Shown: piece by piece, positions 35,096-46,007 of the stretch | How positions within the stretch are numbered: position 1 is the first letter of the stretch | Layout: each line of letters starts with the position of its first letter | NCBI GenBank assembly: GCA_963971305.1 | Contig: OZ020306.1 | Span: 72,513,022 to 72,577,021, forward strand | DNA from: Arcuatula senhousia | Lineage: Eukaryota > Mollusca > Bivalvia > Mytilida > Mytilidae | Direction of reading: 5' to 3' | DNA: 64,000 nucleotides | The notes under the pieces: generated by a model | What the model was told of the DNA's origin: nothing | Databases searched by the model: none | What the model saw: only the letters and a program-made list of their open reading frames with translations | Translations under genes and position numbers: made by a program

Positions 35096-35099
35096 CTAA

Positions 35100-36295
35100 T
35101 TGTGATCGCAAGCGAGTCACATATATGTCCCCTCACGTACCCCTCTTTGCCAATTTTAATGTCAGAAATCAACTTGCCATACCACTATTACCTTCTATAC
35201 AAGTCTTCATAAAAATCGGAGTAACTTTTATTTTTTGGCGGGAAACGGCGGCCATTTTGAAAATGGCCGATGAAAAAAAATTTTGATGTAAATAAAAACT
35301 CGCCATACCACAATTACCTTGTATACCAATTTTCATCAAAATCTGAGTAACTTTTAATTTTGGCGGGAAACGGCGGCCATTTTGAAAATGGCCGACGAAA
35401 AAAATTTTGATGTCAAAATTCAACTTGCTATACCACTATTACCTTAAATACCAATTTTCATCAAAATCGGAGCAAGTTTAAATTTTGGCGGGAAAATGGC
35501 AGCCATTTTAAAAATGGCCGACATTAGAAAATTTTCGATGTCAAAAATCATCTTGCCATACTACTATTACCTTATATACCAATTTTCGTTCAAATCGGAG
35601 TAACCTTAATTTTGGCGGGAAACGGCGGCCATTTTGAAAATGACTGACGATAAAAAAAATTTGATGTCAAAAATCAACTCACCATACCACTATTACCATA
35701 TATACCAATTTTCATCAAAATCGGAGCAAGTTTAAATTTTGGCGGGAAAATGGCAGCCATTTTAGCCGCCATTTTGAAAATGGCCGCCAAAAAAAAATTT
35801 CGATTCCAAAAATGAACTCGGCATACAACTACTACCTTGTAACCAATTTTCATTAAGAAATAACAAAGTTGAGAATTTTTTTCAATACTGTTACAAAATA
35901 TATTGTACAAAGGAAGATAACTCAATCTTACAAAAAAATTAAATTTCGATTTTTTGCAAAATTTTGAAAACGGTAGGTCCGATTTTCAAAAATTTTTTTT
36001 TAAATGAAGGGTATTAAATATTCGCACTTTACCTAGAAAGGAATTTTTCCTATCCCTGCCGGATCAGAAATGCCAGGTAAAAATTCAACTACGGTTTCGA
36101 GGAGCCATTTTGAGGCCCTTTTTTGACCTATAAGGGGTCGTTCGATTTCGACGAAAAATACAAAAAGCACAATCTCCCATTCCATACTCTTGATATATGA
36201 AAATTCAGCTTCCTACCTTAAAAGATGTCGAAAAAATGAGGTGGACAAGTTCACGGTCCAGAATACCGAGAAAAATAATAATAATAACTAGGTAT
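35100..36295. repeat. Third element of the chain, with ~121-bp tandem units
   Basis: Starts GTGATCGCAAGCGAGTCACA then ATGTCCCCTCACGTACCCC (35119). At least five units of about 121 bases share ACTATTACCTT-TATACCAATT, TTCATCAAAATCGGAGCAAG and GCCATTTTGAAAATGGCCGA. A unique part ending GGACAAGTTCACGG and AATAATAATAATAACTAG follows, the tail being at 36275-36292. Confidence 0.7.
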
Positions 36296-37795
36296 AATTG
36301 TGATCGCAAAGCGAGTCACAGATGTCCCCTCACGTACCCCTCTTTGTTAATATCTGGCTTCTTTGAACACATTTTTCTGTTCACCACCCATTATAATACT
36401 AGAATATCAATTTTCGTTTAAATCTGAACAAGTTGAATTTTTCCGAAAGTGGCAGACATTTTGAATTTTTCGACATTTTCGACAACACTTCTCAATTCAA
36501 TATCTTTCAAAACCCCTAGATATCAATTTTCGTTAAAATCGGAACAAGTTAAATCTTTACCCGAAGTGGCAGCCATTTTGAATTTTTCGACAACGCGCCT
36601 AAATTCGTTATCATTCAAAACCCCTAAATATCAATTTTGGTTAAAATCTGAGCAAGTTGAATTTTTACCGGAAATGGCAGCCATTTTGAATTTTTGGACA
36701 TTTTCGACAACGCACATCAATTCACCATCCTTCAAAACCCTTAGATATCAATTTTCGTTAAAATCAGAGCAAAGTTCAATTTTTACCGGAAGTGGCGGCC
36801 ATTTTGAATTTTTCGACATTTTCGACAACACGCATCAATTCCCGATCCTTCAAAACCCTTAGATATCAATTTTCGTTAAAATCGGAGCAAGTTCAATTTT
36901 TACCGGAAGTGGCGGCCATTTTGAATTTTTCGACATTTTCGACAACACGCATCAATTCGCCATCCTTCAAAACCCTTAGATATCAATTTTCGTTAAAATC
37001 GAAGCAAGTTCAATTTTTACCGGAAGTGGCGGCCATTTTGAATTTTTCGACATTTTCGACAACACGCATCAATTCGCCATCCTTCAAAACCCTTAGATAT
37101 CAATTTTCGTTAAAATCGGAGCAAGTTCAATTTTTACCGGAAGTGGCGGCCATTTTGAAAATGGCGGCCGATAAAAATAATTCGATACCAGAAATGAACT
37201 CGGCATACCCCAATTACCTTTACTACCAATTTTCATTAAAATCGGACCAAGTTTAATTTTAATCGGAAATGGCGGCCATTTTGAAAATGGCCGACGAAAA
37301 AAAAAATGGATACCAAAAATAAACTCGGCATACCCAAATTACCTTAAATACAAATTTTCATTTAAAAATAATAAAGTTTAACATTTTTCCAAAAATTCAA
37401 TTTGGATTATCTCCCCTATAAAACTTTTTTTCGTTTTTTTGCAAAATTTTGAAAACGGTAAGTCCGATTTTAAAAATTCTTTTTTTTGTATGATACCTCT
37501 TATATATACCTACTACAGAGTGAAAGGAATTTTCCCTAATCCAGCCGGTTTGGAAATGCCAGTAAAAATTCAACTTTGATTTTGAGGAGCCATTTTCAGG
37601 CCCCTATTTACCCTATAAGGGGTCGTTTGATTTTGACGAAAAAACCTGATTACACAATTTCACACTCCATACTCTTGATTTATGAAGTTTCAGCTTCCTA
37701 CCTTTAAAGATGTTCTTTAAATCGAGCGGACAAGTTCACACTAAAGAATACTAAGAATAATAATAATAAAAAAAAAAAAATAATAATAATAAGAA
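36296..37795. repeat. Fourth element of the chain, with ~117-bp tandem units
   Basis: Same start as the previous one (GTGATCGCAAAGCGAGTCAC, then ATGTCCCCTCACGTACCCC at 36319). Units of 117 bases are marked by TTTTTACCGGAAGTGGCGGC near 36783, 36899, 37016 and 37133, with more diverged units before. The C-terminal section repeats that of the third element (GCAAAATTTTGAAAACGGTA, TAAGGGGTCGTT). The tail is GGACAAGTTCACAC then AATAATAATAAT at 37745-37795. Plus-strand frames of 137 and 154 codons are repeat artefacts. Confidence 0.72.
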
Positions 37796-38100
37796 ACCGA
37801 GCAAAAACAATATGTCCCCGACACTTCGTGTTCGGGGACATAATAATAATAAGAAACCGAGCAAAAACAATATGTCCCCGACACTTCGTGTTCGGGGACA
37901 TAATAATAATAATAATAAGAAACGGTGCAAAAACAATAAGTCTCCCAAACTTTGTTTTGGGCGACTTAATAATAATAATAATAAGAAAAATAAGAAACGG
38001 AGTAAAAACAATATGTCCCCGACGATACTTCGTGGTCGGGGACATAATAAGAAACGGAGTAAAAACAATATGTTCCCACACTTCGTTTGGGGAATATAAA
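37796..38100 (+). repeat. Five tandem fold-back hairpin modules
   Basis: Five ~60-75-base modules each read AAT-microsatellite, GAAACNGNGCAAAAACAAT, a ~30-base hairpin, then TAATAATAAT. Hairpins lie at 37812-37841, 37872-37901, 37938-37967, 38013-38045 and 38070-38096. Stems differ in sequence (GTCCCCGACAC, GTCTCCCAAAC, GTCCCCGACGA, GTTCCCACAC) but keep pairing, with a TTCG-like loop in most. The first two modules are almost identical, so duplication is recent. Modules of this type also end the elements at 22913 and 27970 and occur reversed at 13451. Confidence 0.75.
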
Positions 38101-39090
38101 TATACTAATACGATTTAGGCATTGCCTAGCTGTGACACAGCATAATTATTCTATTAGTCTAATTTGAAACAAAAGGAGAAAAAAAACCCAAATGAAATGT
38201 TTAAACTGAATAATCGCACAAAGTTTTCCAAAGACTTTAAATTTGATTTTGATAAATGACGCTGTAAGCTCTGTGGTTGGTTCTTTAAATAACGCACATG
38301 AGAGCATGACGTTTCGCTAAAAAAATCAGTATTGACTTTGACCATTTTTACTCCTTTGAAAGGCAATGTACATAGATAAATGGAATGCGCAAATAAATTA
38401 CGTCGCTGGAAAATATTTGCCCAAATATTATTTAAAAAAATATTTTATGTATTAAATCACATAATTTATTTTTTGAGGTGTAATCTTAAAATTTCACACC
38501 GGTACTGTGAACTTGAATAGCAACTCCGGACCATGACACTTCTTTGTCAGCATTTGAAAATTTTTGCGGGAACAAATACCGTAGAGCTCTCTGCTCAAGT
38601 GGGGACTTCATGCCCGCTTGTGAGCTGTGCATACTGTTTACCCGGAAAAATGCCAGCGATGTTGTGAGTACTTTTAGCCATATCAAAACTATTAAGTCGA
38701 ACCTACCATCTAATATGATATAGACATTGCCTTAATGTGAGCTCAACATATTTCAGATAATTAAAAGTTGATGTAGTAAATACATGTATTTCATTTACAA
38801 TACATTTTGAGTAAAAAGAACTTCCAACATTACAAGATGCCTCCTCTTTTTGCTCGCATAGTATGAAGGATTTCCACGCCTCAGTTGAGGAAAAAAATTT
38901 ATAAGGAATCAGAATATCACATCTGAAGAACACTATTCCGAACAGACGTGGACACGTTTGAAATACAAAAATGTGTTTATCTTAAACATGTGCAATATGA
39001 GTTTTAGTAAATTTCCGAGTTTTGCCCAGATATTTTGAGTGATTAAATTTGAAATGAAAACATGTAATATGTACAAACTTGTGACCATGT
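38101..39090. other. No gene recognised
   Basis: AT-rich. Short frames only (66-76 codons) without domains. No repeat structure seen. Confidence 0.5.
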
Positions 39091-39850
39091 TGTTACCGGT
39101 GACCCTACCATCGTCAATGACCAAGAGGTTATCAATTTTCTTAAAAAAGGTAAAAAATCTAGACCCCCATTTGAATTCTTGCTTCAATTGTATCAACACT
39201 GTCCTCATCTCTTGTTGCAAATCGTGGTTTAAGAGAGAAGGAGAAGATACTAAAACTCTTGACATCTTTATTAATAATATCATGTCAATTGTTAAATTTA
39301 GAATAAATAGTTATCAAAACTCTTTTGTAGAAATTCGGCCTAATACCTCTCTGAAACAGAATAAATCTAAAATGCGTTCACTTGGTTCACAATACGTTTT
39401 TGTTTTCGCGGATAAAGCCACCAAAATGCCGTTATTGTATGACGAAAATATTACCTTGAAGTTTGGATGCATGAAATTTAAAGCTCTTTCACTTTTATTC
39501 ACATACAATTTAAAGAATCTGTTATTAATGAGGATGGTATATTATTACTCCATCACCACGAGCCGCCCCGATATACAATTAGTTGCCTACAATGTATTCG
39601 ATACCTAAATAACTAAAAAATCCTCATAAATCTCGTTTATTTCTGCTTTAAGTAAGTGTTCTCTAACCAATAATTCTTAAGTCCGTTCTCTTGCTTTAAA
39701 AACTATGAAAGAATCATTATTCGATATTGCTAAAAGGTATTTGAAAACAGAGGTGTAAATCGTTTTTGGAGTATAAAAAAGCTTGATGTTTTAGACAAAC
39801 TTCGATCATTTGATAATACTTACCAAACAGTTGATAGCTATTACCTTTTG
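39091..39850 (+). pseudogene. Decayed Penelope-like element: linker and N-terminal RT pieces
   Basis: Pieces in changing frames match the Naiad protein in order. HVVTGDPTIV near 39091 corresponds to the segment after the CxC linker. DIFINNIMSIVKFRINSYQN (39262 on) corresponds to the helical region, and YVFVFADKATK (39394-39425) to the first RT block. Fragments like SIPK-LKNPHKSR near 39595-39630 follow, then RFWSIKKLDVLDKLRSFDN (39757 on). The stretch that should hold catalytic motif A is missing; the sequence jumps to ENDFVRFGKKIYRQVIGIPM, which is also the left edge of the 2.46-kb array. Many frameshifts and stops make this an old relic. Confidence 0.75.
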
Positions 39851-41131
39851 GAAAACGATTTTGTTCGATTCGGAAAAAAAATATATCGCCAAGTCATTGG
39901 TATCCCTATGGGAACTAATTGTGTTCCAAGAGAGAGAGAGGGAGTCCAACTGTTGGTCAATGATTTTTTCATCCCTTAGGTGGATCGAATCACGAACCAT
40001 GGTGTTAGAAACCCAACTCGTTAACAAATTTCCTATTGAAATTCCCTTAATTGCATAACATTGAAGGCTGCTGGTGGTTGTCCATTGTGGTTTTTCTAAA
40101 TTGCCGTTTAATTGTGGGTTGTGTCGCGTACACTTATTCTACATCTCATTATTTTCTATATAGGACTTTTTTAAAATGCATTTTGCATCGTCCGAAAATT
40201 ATGAAACTTCGATCTCTTTATATTTCTTCAAGGAAATATTAATAATCAATTAGAAAACTGCGAGTCGCAGCTTACAATGGAAAGCTTACATAGAAGTGCC
40301 CCGGTCCCGCAAGAATGAGCTAAATCAAATTATTAATTAGAAGATGCATATGTATGTACATGATATAGGAATGATTTAAAAATATTTTGAAAATCCACCA
40401 AGGCAATAAAGACCGAGAGTTTGAGGAACGGGAGGAAGAGCGGATCGAGTCGACGGACAGAACTTATGGCAATATTGCTAGCAAACGGAGCTTAAAAATT
40501 AGGTTGGACAAAAAGTATATCTGATGACACTTTTCAGTAAAAGTTACCTGAAGTGGTAACTCTGATTTTCCCATAGAGCAACTGGGGTGTGTCACACAGG
40601 AAAATAGTTCAATATCATCAGAACATAATACAGAAAGCCTTCCTGGCCAGTAATAATAACTTACTAATTAACAATCCTTAGGTGTAACTTAACAATAGTA
40701 ATTTTAAAACGTGACAAACCAAATAATGAAATTATTAATGCTCACTCAAGTTGATTGCTAAAGACCTGTCGGACTCCTACATCCTCTTAGGATCTGAGCC
40801 GATATGATTATTTTCAGGAAGCAACATAAAAATCAATTGAAATTTGACCGGCAGATTTGTCAAACGGTTTGCTCTTAGCGATTTTCAGACACCTCAGACT
40901 CCTACTACCCTTTTGGTGGGGAAGAGGTCCCATGATTGGACACCTAAACCCATAAACATATAGTTTTATGGGAATATCTCAATAAATGTGTCCCTTATCA
41001 CAGAGAAGAACGAGAGATGAAGAATATACAATTTATGAAATAGATAATTTAAAATATAATAAAATATGAAACAAAGGATATGGAATTGTCAAAATATAAT
41101 ATAGAATATTGAGAATAAAAAATAAAGAATG

Positions 41132-41139
41132 TAAAATAA
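41132..41139. repeat. Target-site duplication, left, Naiad copy 1
   Basis: TAAAATAA, matched at 44599-44606; the uninserted units read GTAAAATAAATGAAACC once (for example near 52851). Confidence 0.85.
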
Positions 41140-41243
41140 GCAGAGGCACCAAAGGGGCATTCGAGTGTCAAACGTCCGAAAAGGCACCGACAAAACCGGT
41201 AAACATGAACAAGAACAGCACAAGGAAACACAAAACATAAAAA
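41140..41243 (-). repeat. Pseudo-LTR at 3' end, Naiad copy 1
   Basis: Direct repeat of 44489-44592. Followed outward by the TAAAATAA target. Confidence 0.75.
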
Positions 41244-41402
41244 CAACCGAACAGAAATCAACAACGCGAACTAAAGTCGTAACAAGAGTGAACTCGGGTG
41301 CTCCGGAAGAGTAAGCGGTTCCTGCCTTCTATAGCACACCCGCCGCGCTGCCAATTTCCAATTCAGTGTGTCAAATCCGGTAAAGGAAGACAAAACAAAA
41401 CC

Positions 41403-42177
41403 CTATGACAAACCGACATCTGCACTCATCTGAGAGATAGAAATCCCATATTTATCTATGAGTACATGGTGTCTACCGTAAAATTTCTTGAGTGAAGACA
41501 GCAACCGAGGAGCAACATAACCCTGTGTTAGCAATTTCTGTGTCAAACGTGACGCTCTGCCAAGGAAATCGATGTAACTCCCACAAGCTCTGGAGTGACG
41601 AATCAATTGTGATACGTAAACTCCATAAGCTGGAGCGGATGGAATGTTGCTACACACGAAGGGAAAGTTGACGATTGGAAAGTTGAAGTCATCACGTTTG
41701 TCATAGAGCTTTGTTGATAGTTTTCCTTGAGAGTCTATTTCGAGATGTAGATCTAAATATGAAGCAGACTTCCTAGAATCCGTTGTGTCCTTTATCTCAA
41801 GTTCCGGGGGATATATGAGATGGAGAAAGTCACCAAATCGAGAATTGTTCAGTGAAAGGACATCATCAATATAACGGAACGTGAGGTTAAAAGAGAGAGC
41901 TAGTCTATGATCTTTTTTGTCTAGAAGAGATTGTAAGAAGTCTGCTTCATATGAATGAAGAAACAAATCAGCAAGCAAAGGTGCACAATTGGTGCCCATT
42001 GGAATCCCTATTGTTTGCTGAAAAACACGTCCACCAAACTGAACAAATATGTTGTCTATAAGAAAGTTGAGCATGTCGATTATTTGATCTTCTGTAAATT
42101 TGTTCTTACTTTTAGACTCATTGATGGCGAAGTAAGTCTTATTATAATCGACTACCAGATATTTGTACCTGCGTTTT
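41403..42177 (-). pseudogene. Naiad RT C-terminal half, copy 1
   Basis: Frame with motif B (QTIGIPMGTNCAPLLADLFL), catalytic motif C (FRYIDDVLSLNN), the LDLHLEID block and thumb-region residues (YGVYVSQLIRHSR), ending at the natural stop. The first methionine is at 42074, but RT homology (KYLVVDYNKTYFAIN) extends upstream to about 42177, so the methionine is not a real start. It is out of frame with the upstream part because of one extra base near 42185-42197, also present in copy 2. Confidence 0.88.
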
Positions 42178-43794
42178 CCATTCTTTTTGAAAAAAGCTGC
42201 GTTTAATCAGCTGTGTCAATCGTGACTTGAGTTGTTCATGTGGAATAGAAGTGTAAAGTGTGGAGAAATCGAAAGTCTTGATGCTGTTGCAAGATGAAAC
42301 TGATTTAGAGTTAAGAATCTCCATCAGTTCTTTCGAATTCTTCAGGATCCACATTTGATCGACACCATTTCTAGAGTAACAACAATCGTAATATTTCTGG
42401 AGGCCGGATTTTATTGCCGTCAGTATTGAGGTCAACAGGACTGAAAGAGATTTAGTGGTACATTTCGATGACCCTGAAATGAAGCGCTGTTTGTATGGAT
42501 TTTTATGTAATTTAGGAATCCAATACAGGGATGGAATGTCATCATTGTCAGCACCAACAGAGAGCCCGAAGGAGGAAATGACAGATTTATGATTGTCAAT
42601 AATTTCCTCCTTAGACAATGTTGTAGCTGTGTACGTGCTGCTATTGTTGGTACAACTAACCCCTAATTCAACTGTCAAGCACTCAATATAGTGTTTCTTG
42701 CACACAAAAATGATGTTATTTGGTGCTTTGTCTGCAGGTACAACAACATATTTGTCGTGTAAGGTGGACAGTGTTTTTGCAACATCAGCGTTGTTAAATA
42801 TGGATGTTGCTTGAGTGCTCATTGAGCTCTTCAAAGAATTAATTCGTTTCAAAATCAATAACCTCACAGCTTTAACCCACTTTGACAAAACGTCCGTTTC
42901 TTTCTCCTGTTCTTTCTTGGCCCATTTTCTGGCATAGTCTTCAACTGAATCCATAATTGTTTTAAAATTATGGTTCCAGTTGATACGTCTAGGCTCACGG
43001 TATTTTGGTCCTTTAGCCAAAACATCGCGAAGTAAATCATTTTCCACGATGTTTAGGTCACCAGTTATAACGTGGCCAGAGGGACTATAATTGAATGGGG
43101 ACTTTTCACAAGAACAGTCTGGAGGTTTTGCTTTGAGGTCATTGATTTGGAAATCCCGCAACACTTGTTTGTAGTTGAAGACCTTGGGTGCAATAGTGGA
43201 AGTATAGGTATAAGAGATGATTGGAATACTTTTATCTTTGAAATAAGGAGGAATATGTGCCGTAACAGATTTATGATGTAGAATATTTCCTAAATTTATG
43301 GCATCTAAACCTTTGTTTAAAAAGGGTAGTGAGAGAAAATAACGGTTGTCTTTGCTGTTTTCGTGTGGAACTCCAACAGGTTTGAATAAGCGGTTGTAAC
43401 CGATATCAAGCACAATAGCGGTTAGTCGGTAAAGGTTTGAATTTGGGTCAGTGACTGTATTTTCAAGACATTCTTTATATAAGGTATTAAGTTTTGAAAG
43501 GGGTATAGAATACAACTTGGTGCGAATGTGATGAATCCCTAGTGGTTTTTGGACATACGGTAGCAATCCGGTAATGGTAACATCGCAAAGCTTTGGTGCA
43601 TTGTATTTACGATGACCACGACTGCGTTTCCGTCTTTCTGTTATTTCAAAGAGATTCATCACATTCACATCATTGCATCTAGGGCTAGACAAATTACCTA
43701 TACTTCCAATATTATCGTTACACCCATAAGGTAGTGCGGTCCCCAGTCGTCTAATCCAGAACTCTTCTCTCTCCCTACGAAAAGGTGTACTCAA
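42142..43794 (-). pseudogene. Naiad linker and RT N-terminal half, copy 1
   Basis: Frame of 550 residues carrying the end of the GIY-YIG domain (RREREEFWIRRLGT with its likely catalytic Glu), a long linker, the CxC motif (PPDCSCEKS), the first RT blocks (YVVVPADKAPNNIIFV; SLYWIPKLHKNPYKQRF), a probable insertion-in-fingers region, and motif A (FDFSTLYTSIPH). The methionine at 43794 is only where the frame opens after the lost T. GYNRLFKP has one extra Asn compared with copy 2. Confidence 0.88.
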
Positions 43795-44399
43795 TGTGGG
43801 ATTGTTTGTAGAATGGTAAATTTTTCTAGAATGCGAACTTTAAGGGACAAAATGGAATGGTCTGGTTGGTTAAAATGTTGGTAGACAAAAGGAAAACTGT
43901 CGTTGTTGACACCCGACCTGTGACCACACATACGAGCATTTAGTCTCCCTTTTGTCTCACCAACATAAATCAATCCACAAAGCGTGCATTCTAGTCCGTA
44001 AATTAGGTTGGAAGATGTGCAATTTATATCATCCCAACTGTAAATGTTATATGATCGATTGGTTAAATTGCTCTTAATTTGAGTGTCAGTGATCAAGATA
44101 TTACAGGTTTTACAATTTTTAATTCCACATTTACTGACCGTGCAATAGGATTTAACATTTTCAAAATCTAAGACGTCTTCCAAAAGTACAGAGCATGGTT
44201 TGATGTTATTTTTCGAATCTAAGTTTTTATATTGGAGTCCAGGATTTTCAGACTGGGTATATGAAATCTTTGACGAAACTGGGGTATTTTGGACACCTAT
44301 ATTACGAAACGACGCCGTGTCCGTAGTGTCGTTAAGTCCAGGCCTTTTTATACTGGGCGACGCCTGAGCCAGTATCCTTTTCTGGTTTCTCAAAATCAT
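43791..44399 (-). pseudogene. Naiad N-terminal GIY-YIG endonuclease part, copy 1
   Basis: Starts at the ATG at 44399 and carries a Cys cluster (SKCGIKNCKTC), then ECTLCGLIYVGETKGRLNAR and CGHR...QHFNQPDHS, giving the CCHH metal-binding pattern of Penelope nucleases combined with the GIY-YIG core. One missing T in a T-run near 43821-43825 breaks the frame after RILEKF, separating the nuclease from its last helix and the RT. Confidence 0.85.
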
Positions 44400-44418
44400 G
44401 CTAAATATAAATTAAGCT

Positions 44419-44476
44419 ACTGGGCTGGTGATGTCCTCGGGGACAGATTGTCCACCAGCAGAGACATCGACCCAGT
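44419..44476 (-). promoter_or_regulatory. Structured 5' leader of Naiad copy 1
   Basis: Identical to 50277-50334 in copy 2; see that entry for the pairing. Confidence 0.55.
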
Positions 44477-44488
44477 GACATGAAATAA

Positions 44489-44598
44489 GCAGAGGCACCA
44501 AAGGGGCATTCGAGTGTCAAAAGTCCGAAAAGGCAACGACAAAACCGGTAAACATGAACAAGAACAGCACAAGGAAACACAAAACATAAAACTAACCC
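44489..44598 (-). repeat. Pseudo-LTR at 5' end, Naiad copy 1
   Basis: Direct repeat of 41140-41243. On its inner side it is followed, like the 3' copy, by the six bases TTATTT (minus strand), so part of the apparent 8-bp target duplication may be native to the element end. Confidence 0.75.
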
Positions 44599-45521
44599 TA
44601 AAATAAATGAAACCGAAAAAAAAATTAAAAAACATATAATTTTTACTGGTGGCGGAGATTACATTCCATACAGTGCGAGTTGGTTAACGTCTTTAACGTT
44701 TATAAAATAAAACTACATACATGTACATCTTAATTTACCTGTTTGAAGATCTGAAACATGACCTTTCACATCTTTCATATCTGGAATAAAAGAGAGATGA
44801 CTTTCAAAATAAAGAAAATGTTCATGAAAATAAAACAAAGAATTGATATCCTAGATGCTTCAATGTTTCAAATGTGATAGAGAACAATCGTGAATAACAA
44901 ATTATCGCATGTTTTGTACAAATAATAGCATTTCTTTATATCAGATCAAAGATTGGTCACTCTTCATGTTAAAGAATTTCAGTCTGATTTCGGAACCCTC
45001 CTAGACATTACCATTTAATACTGGAGAAATGTTTTGCTCACTGATAAGTTTCTGATTATATACACCTTAAAAAACCAACCTTGGAAAAATTCTTGAAATA
45101 ATTCATACAACAATATCTTTTTTAAAGCAAAAACGTCACAATATTAAAGTTATGTAAAATCTAGAATTTTCTGAATTCCCGACGAAGTTTTGAAGCCATA
45201 TACATTTGTATGTTGGAAACGAGCACACCAAGGTGTATATCATATCGGATCCTTAACGCTTTTTTGACGCTATTCGATTCCTTTACAACTGGAGTCCGGA
45301 TACTTTACAATCAAAATAGGAAAAGTGCATACGTGGTGGATTTATGAATTGAAAAAAATCCATATCCAAAGAAAATAGACCTTCAGTTGTTTTAATGACG
45401 GAACATTGCGATCAGTAAAGTAAGTGTTCCATTTTTAACCTTGTTTGATCTTTAAATTAAACTCTACAACATGAGTTTACATGAAAGACCAAGTATTAAA
45501 ACGTGAATAATAGACGATATT

Positions 45522-46007
45522 GAGATGTGGAATAAGTGTACGCGACACAACAAACATAAACAGACAGCAATTCAAAAAAATCACAACGGAAAACGATTAT
45601 TTTCGATTCGGAAAAAATATATATCGCCAAGTCATTGGTATCCCTATGGGAACTAAATGTGTTCCAAGAGAGAGAGAGGGAGTCCAACTGTGGGTCAATG
45701 ATTTTTTCATCCCTGAGGTGGATCGAATCACGAACCATGGTGTTAGAAACCCAACTCGTTAAGAACTTTCCTATAGAAATTCCCTTAATTGCATAACATT
45801 GAAGGCTGCTGGTGGTTGTCCATTGTGGTTTTTCTAAATTGCCGTTTAATTGTGGGTTGGGTGTAAGAAACCCAACTCGTTAACAAATTTCCTATTGAAA
45901 TTCCCTTAATTGCATAACATTGAAGGCTGCTGGTGGTTGTACATTTTGTTTTTTTCTAAATTGCCGTTTAATTGTGGGTTGTGTCGCGTACACTTATTCC
46001 ACATCTC
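45522..46007. repeat. Foldback module of the satellite (30-bp inverted repeat)
   Basis: GAGATGTGGAATAAGTGTAC... at 45522-45551 is the exact reverse complement of 45978-46007 over 30 bases, with weaker pairing continuing inward. The same pair recurs in every later unit (51380-51409 with 51839-51868; 53850-53879 with 54308-54337; and so on). Unit 1 has only the right arm (about 40115-40144, one mismatch). The loop contains the RT scrap and the 120-bp duplication. No target duplication is seen, so it may be an old inverted transposon end or the join of two oppositely oriented fragments. Confidence 0.75.

Larger units (their letters stand above)
41140..44598 (-). mobile_element. Naiad-type Penelope-like retroelement, copy 1 (3,459 bp)
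   Basis: Bounded by the TAAAATAA duplication. Pseudo-LTR direct repeats of about 104 bp lie at 41140-41243 and 44489-44592 (start GCAGAGGCACCAAAGGGG, a few mismatches). The coding region runs right to left: N-terminal GIY-YIG nuclease, CxC linker, reverse transcriptase. This domain order is the hallmark of the Naiad/Chlamys clade; canonical Penelope elements have the nuclease at the C-terminus. It differs from copy 2 by a few substitutions, a 3-base insertion (GTT near 43395) and one missing T near 43821-43825. Confidence 0.88.
39851..45588 (+). repeat. Macrosatellite unit 1 (Naiad-bearing, array edge)
   Basis: The most divergent unit at its left edge: it reads GTNC rather than GTKC in the RT scrap. 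It has only one copy of the GTTAGAAACCC ... GTGGGTTG segment where later units have two, which explains its being 120 bp shorter than unit 2. It shares with unit 2 the Naiad insertion and a ~67-bp deletion near 44859. Confidence 0.88.

Noticed and set aside
36449..37256. 137- and 154-codon plus-strand frames (MAAILNFSTFST repeats)
   Set aside because: They follow the 117-bp repeat, a multiple of three, and no domain is present.
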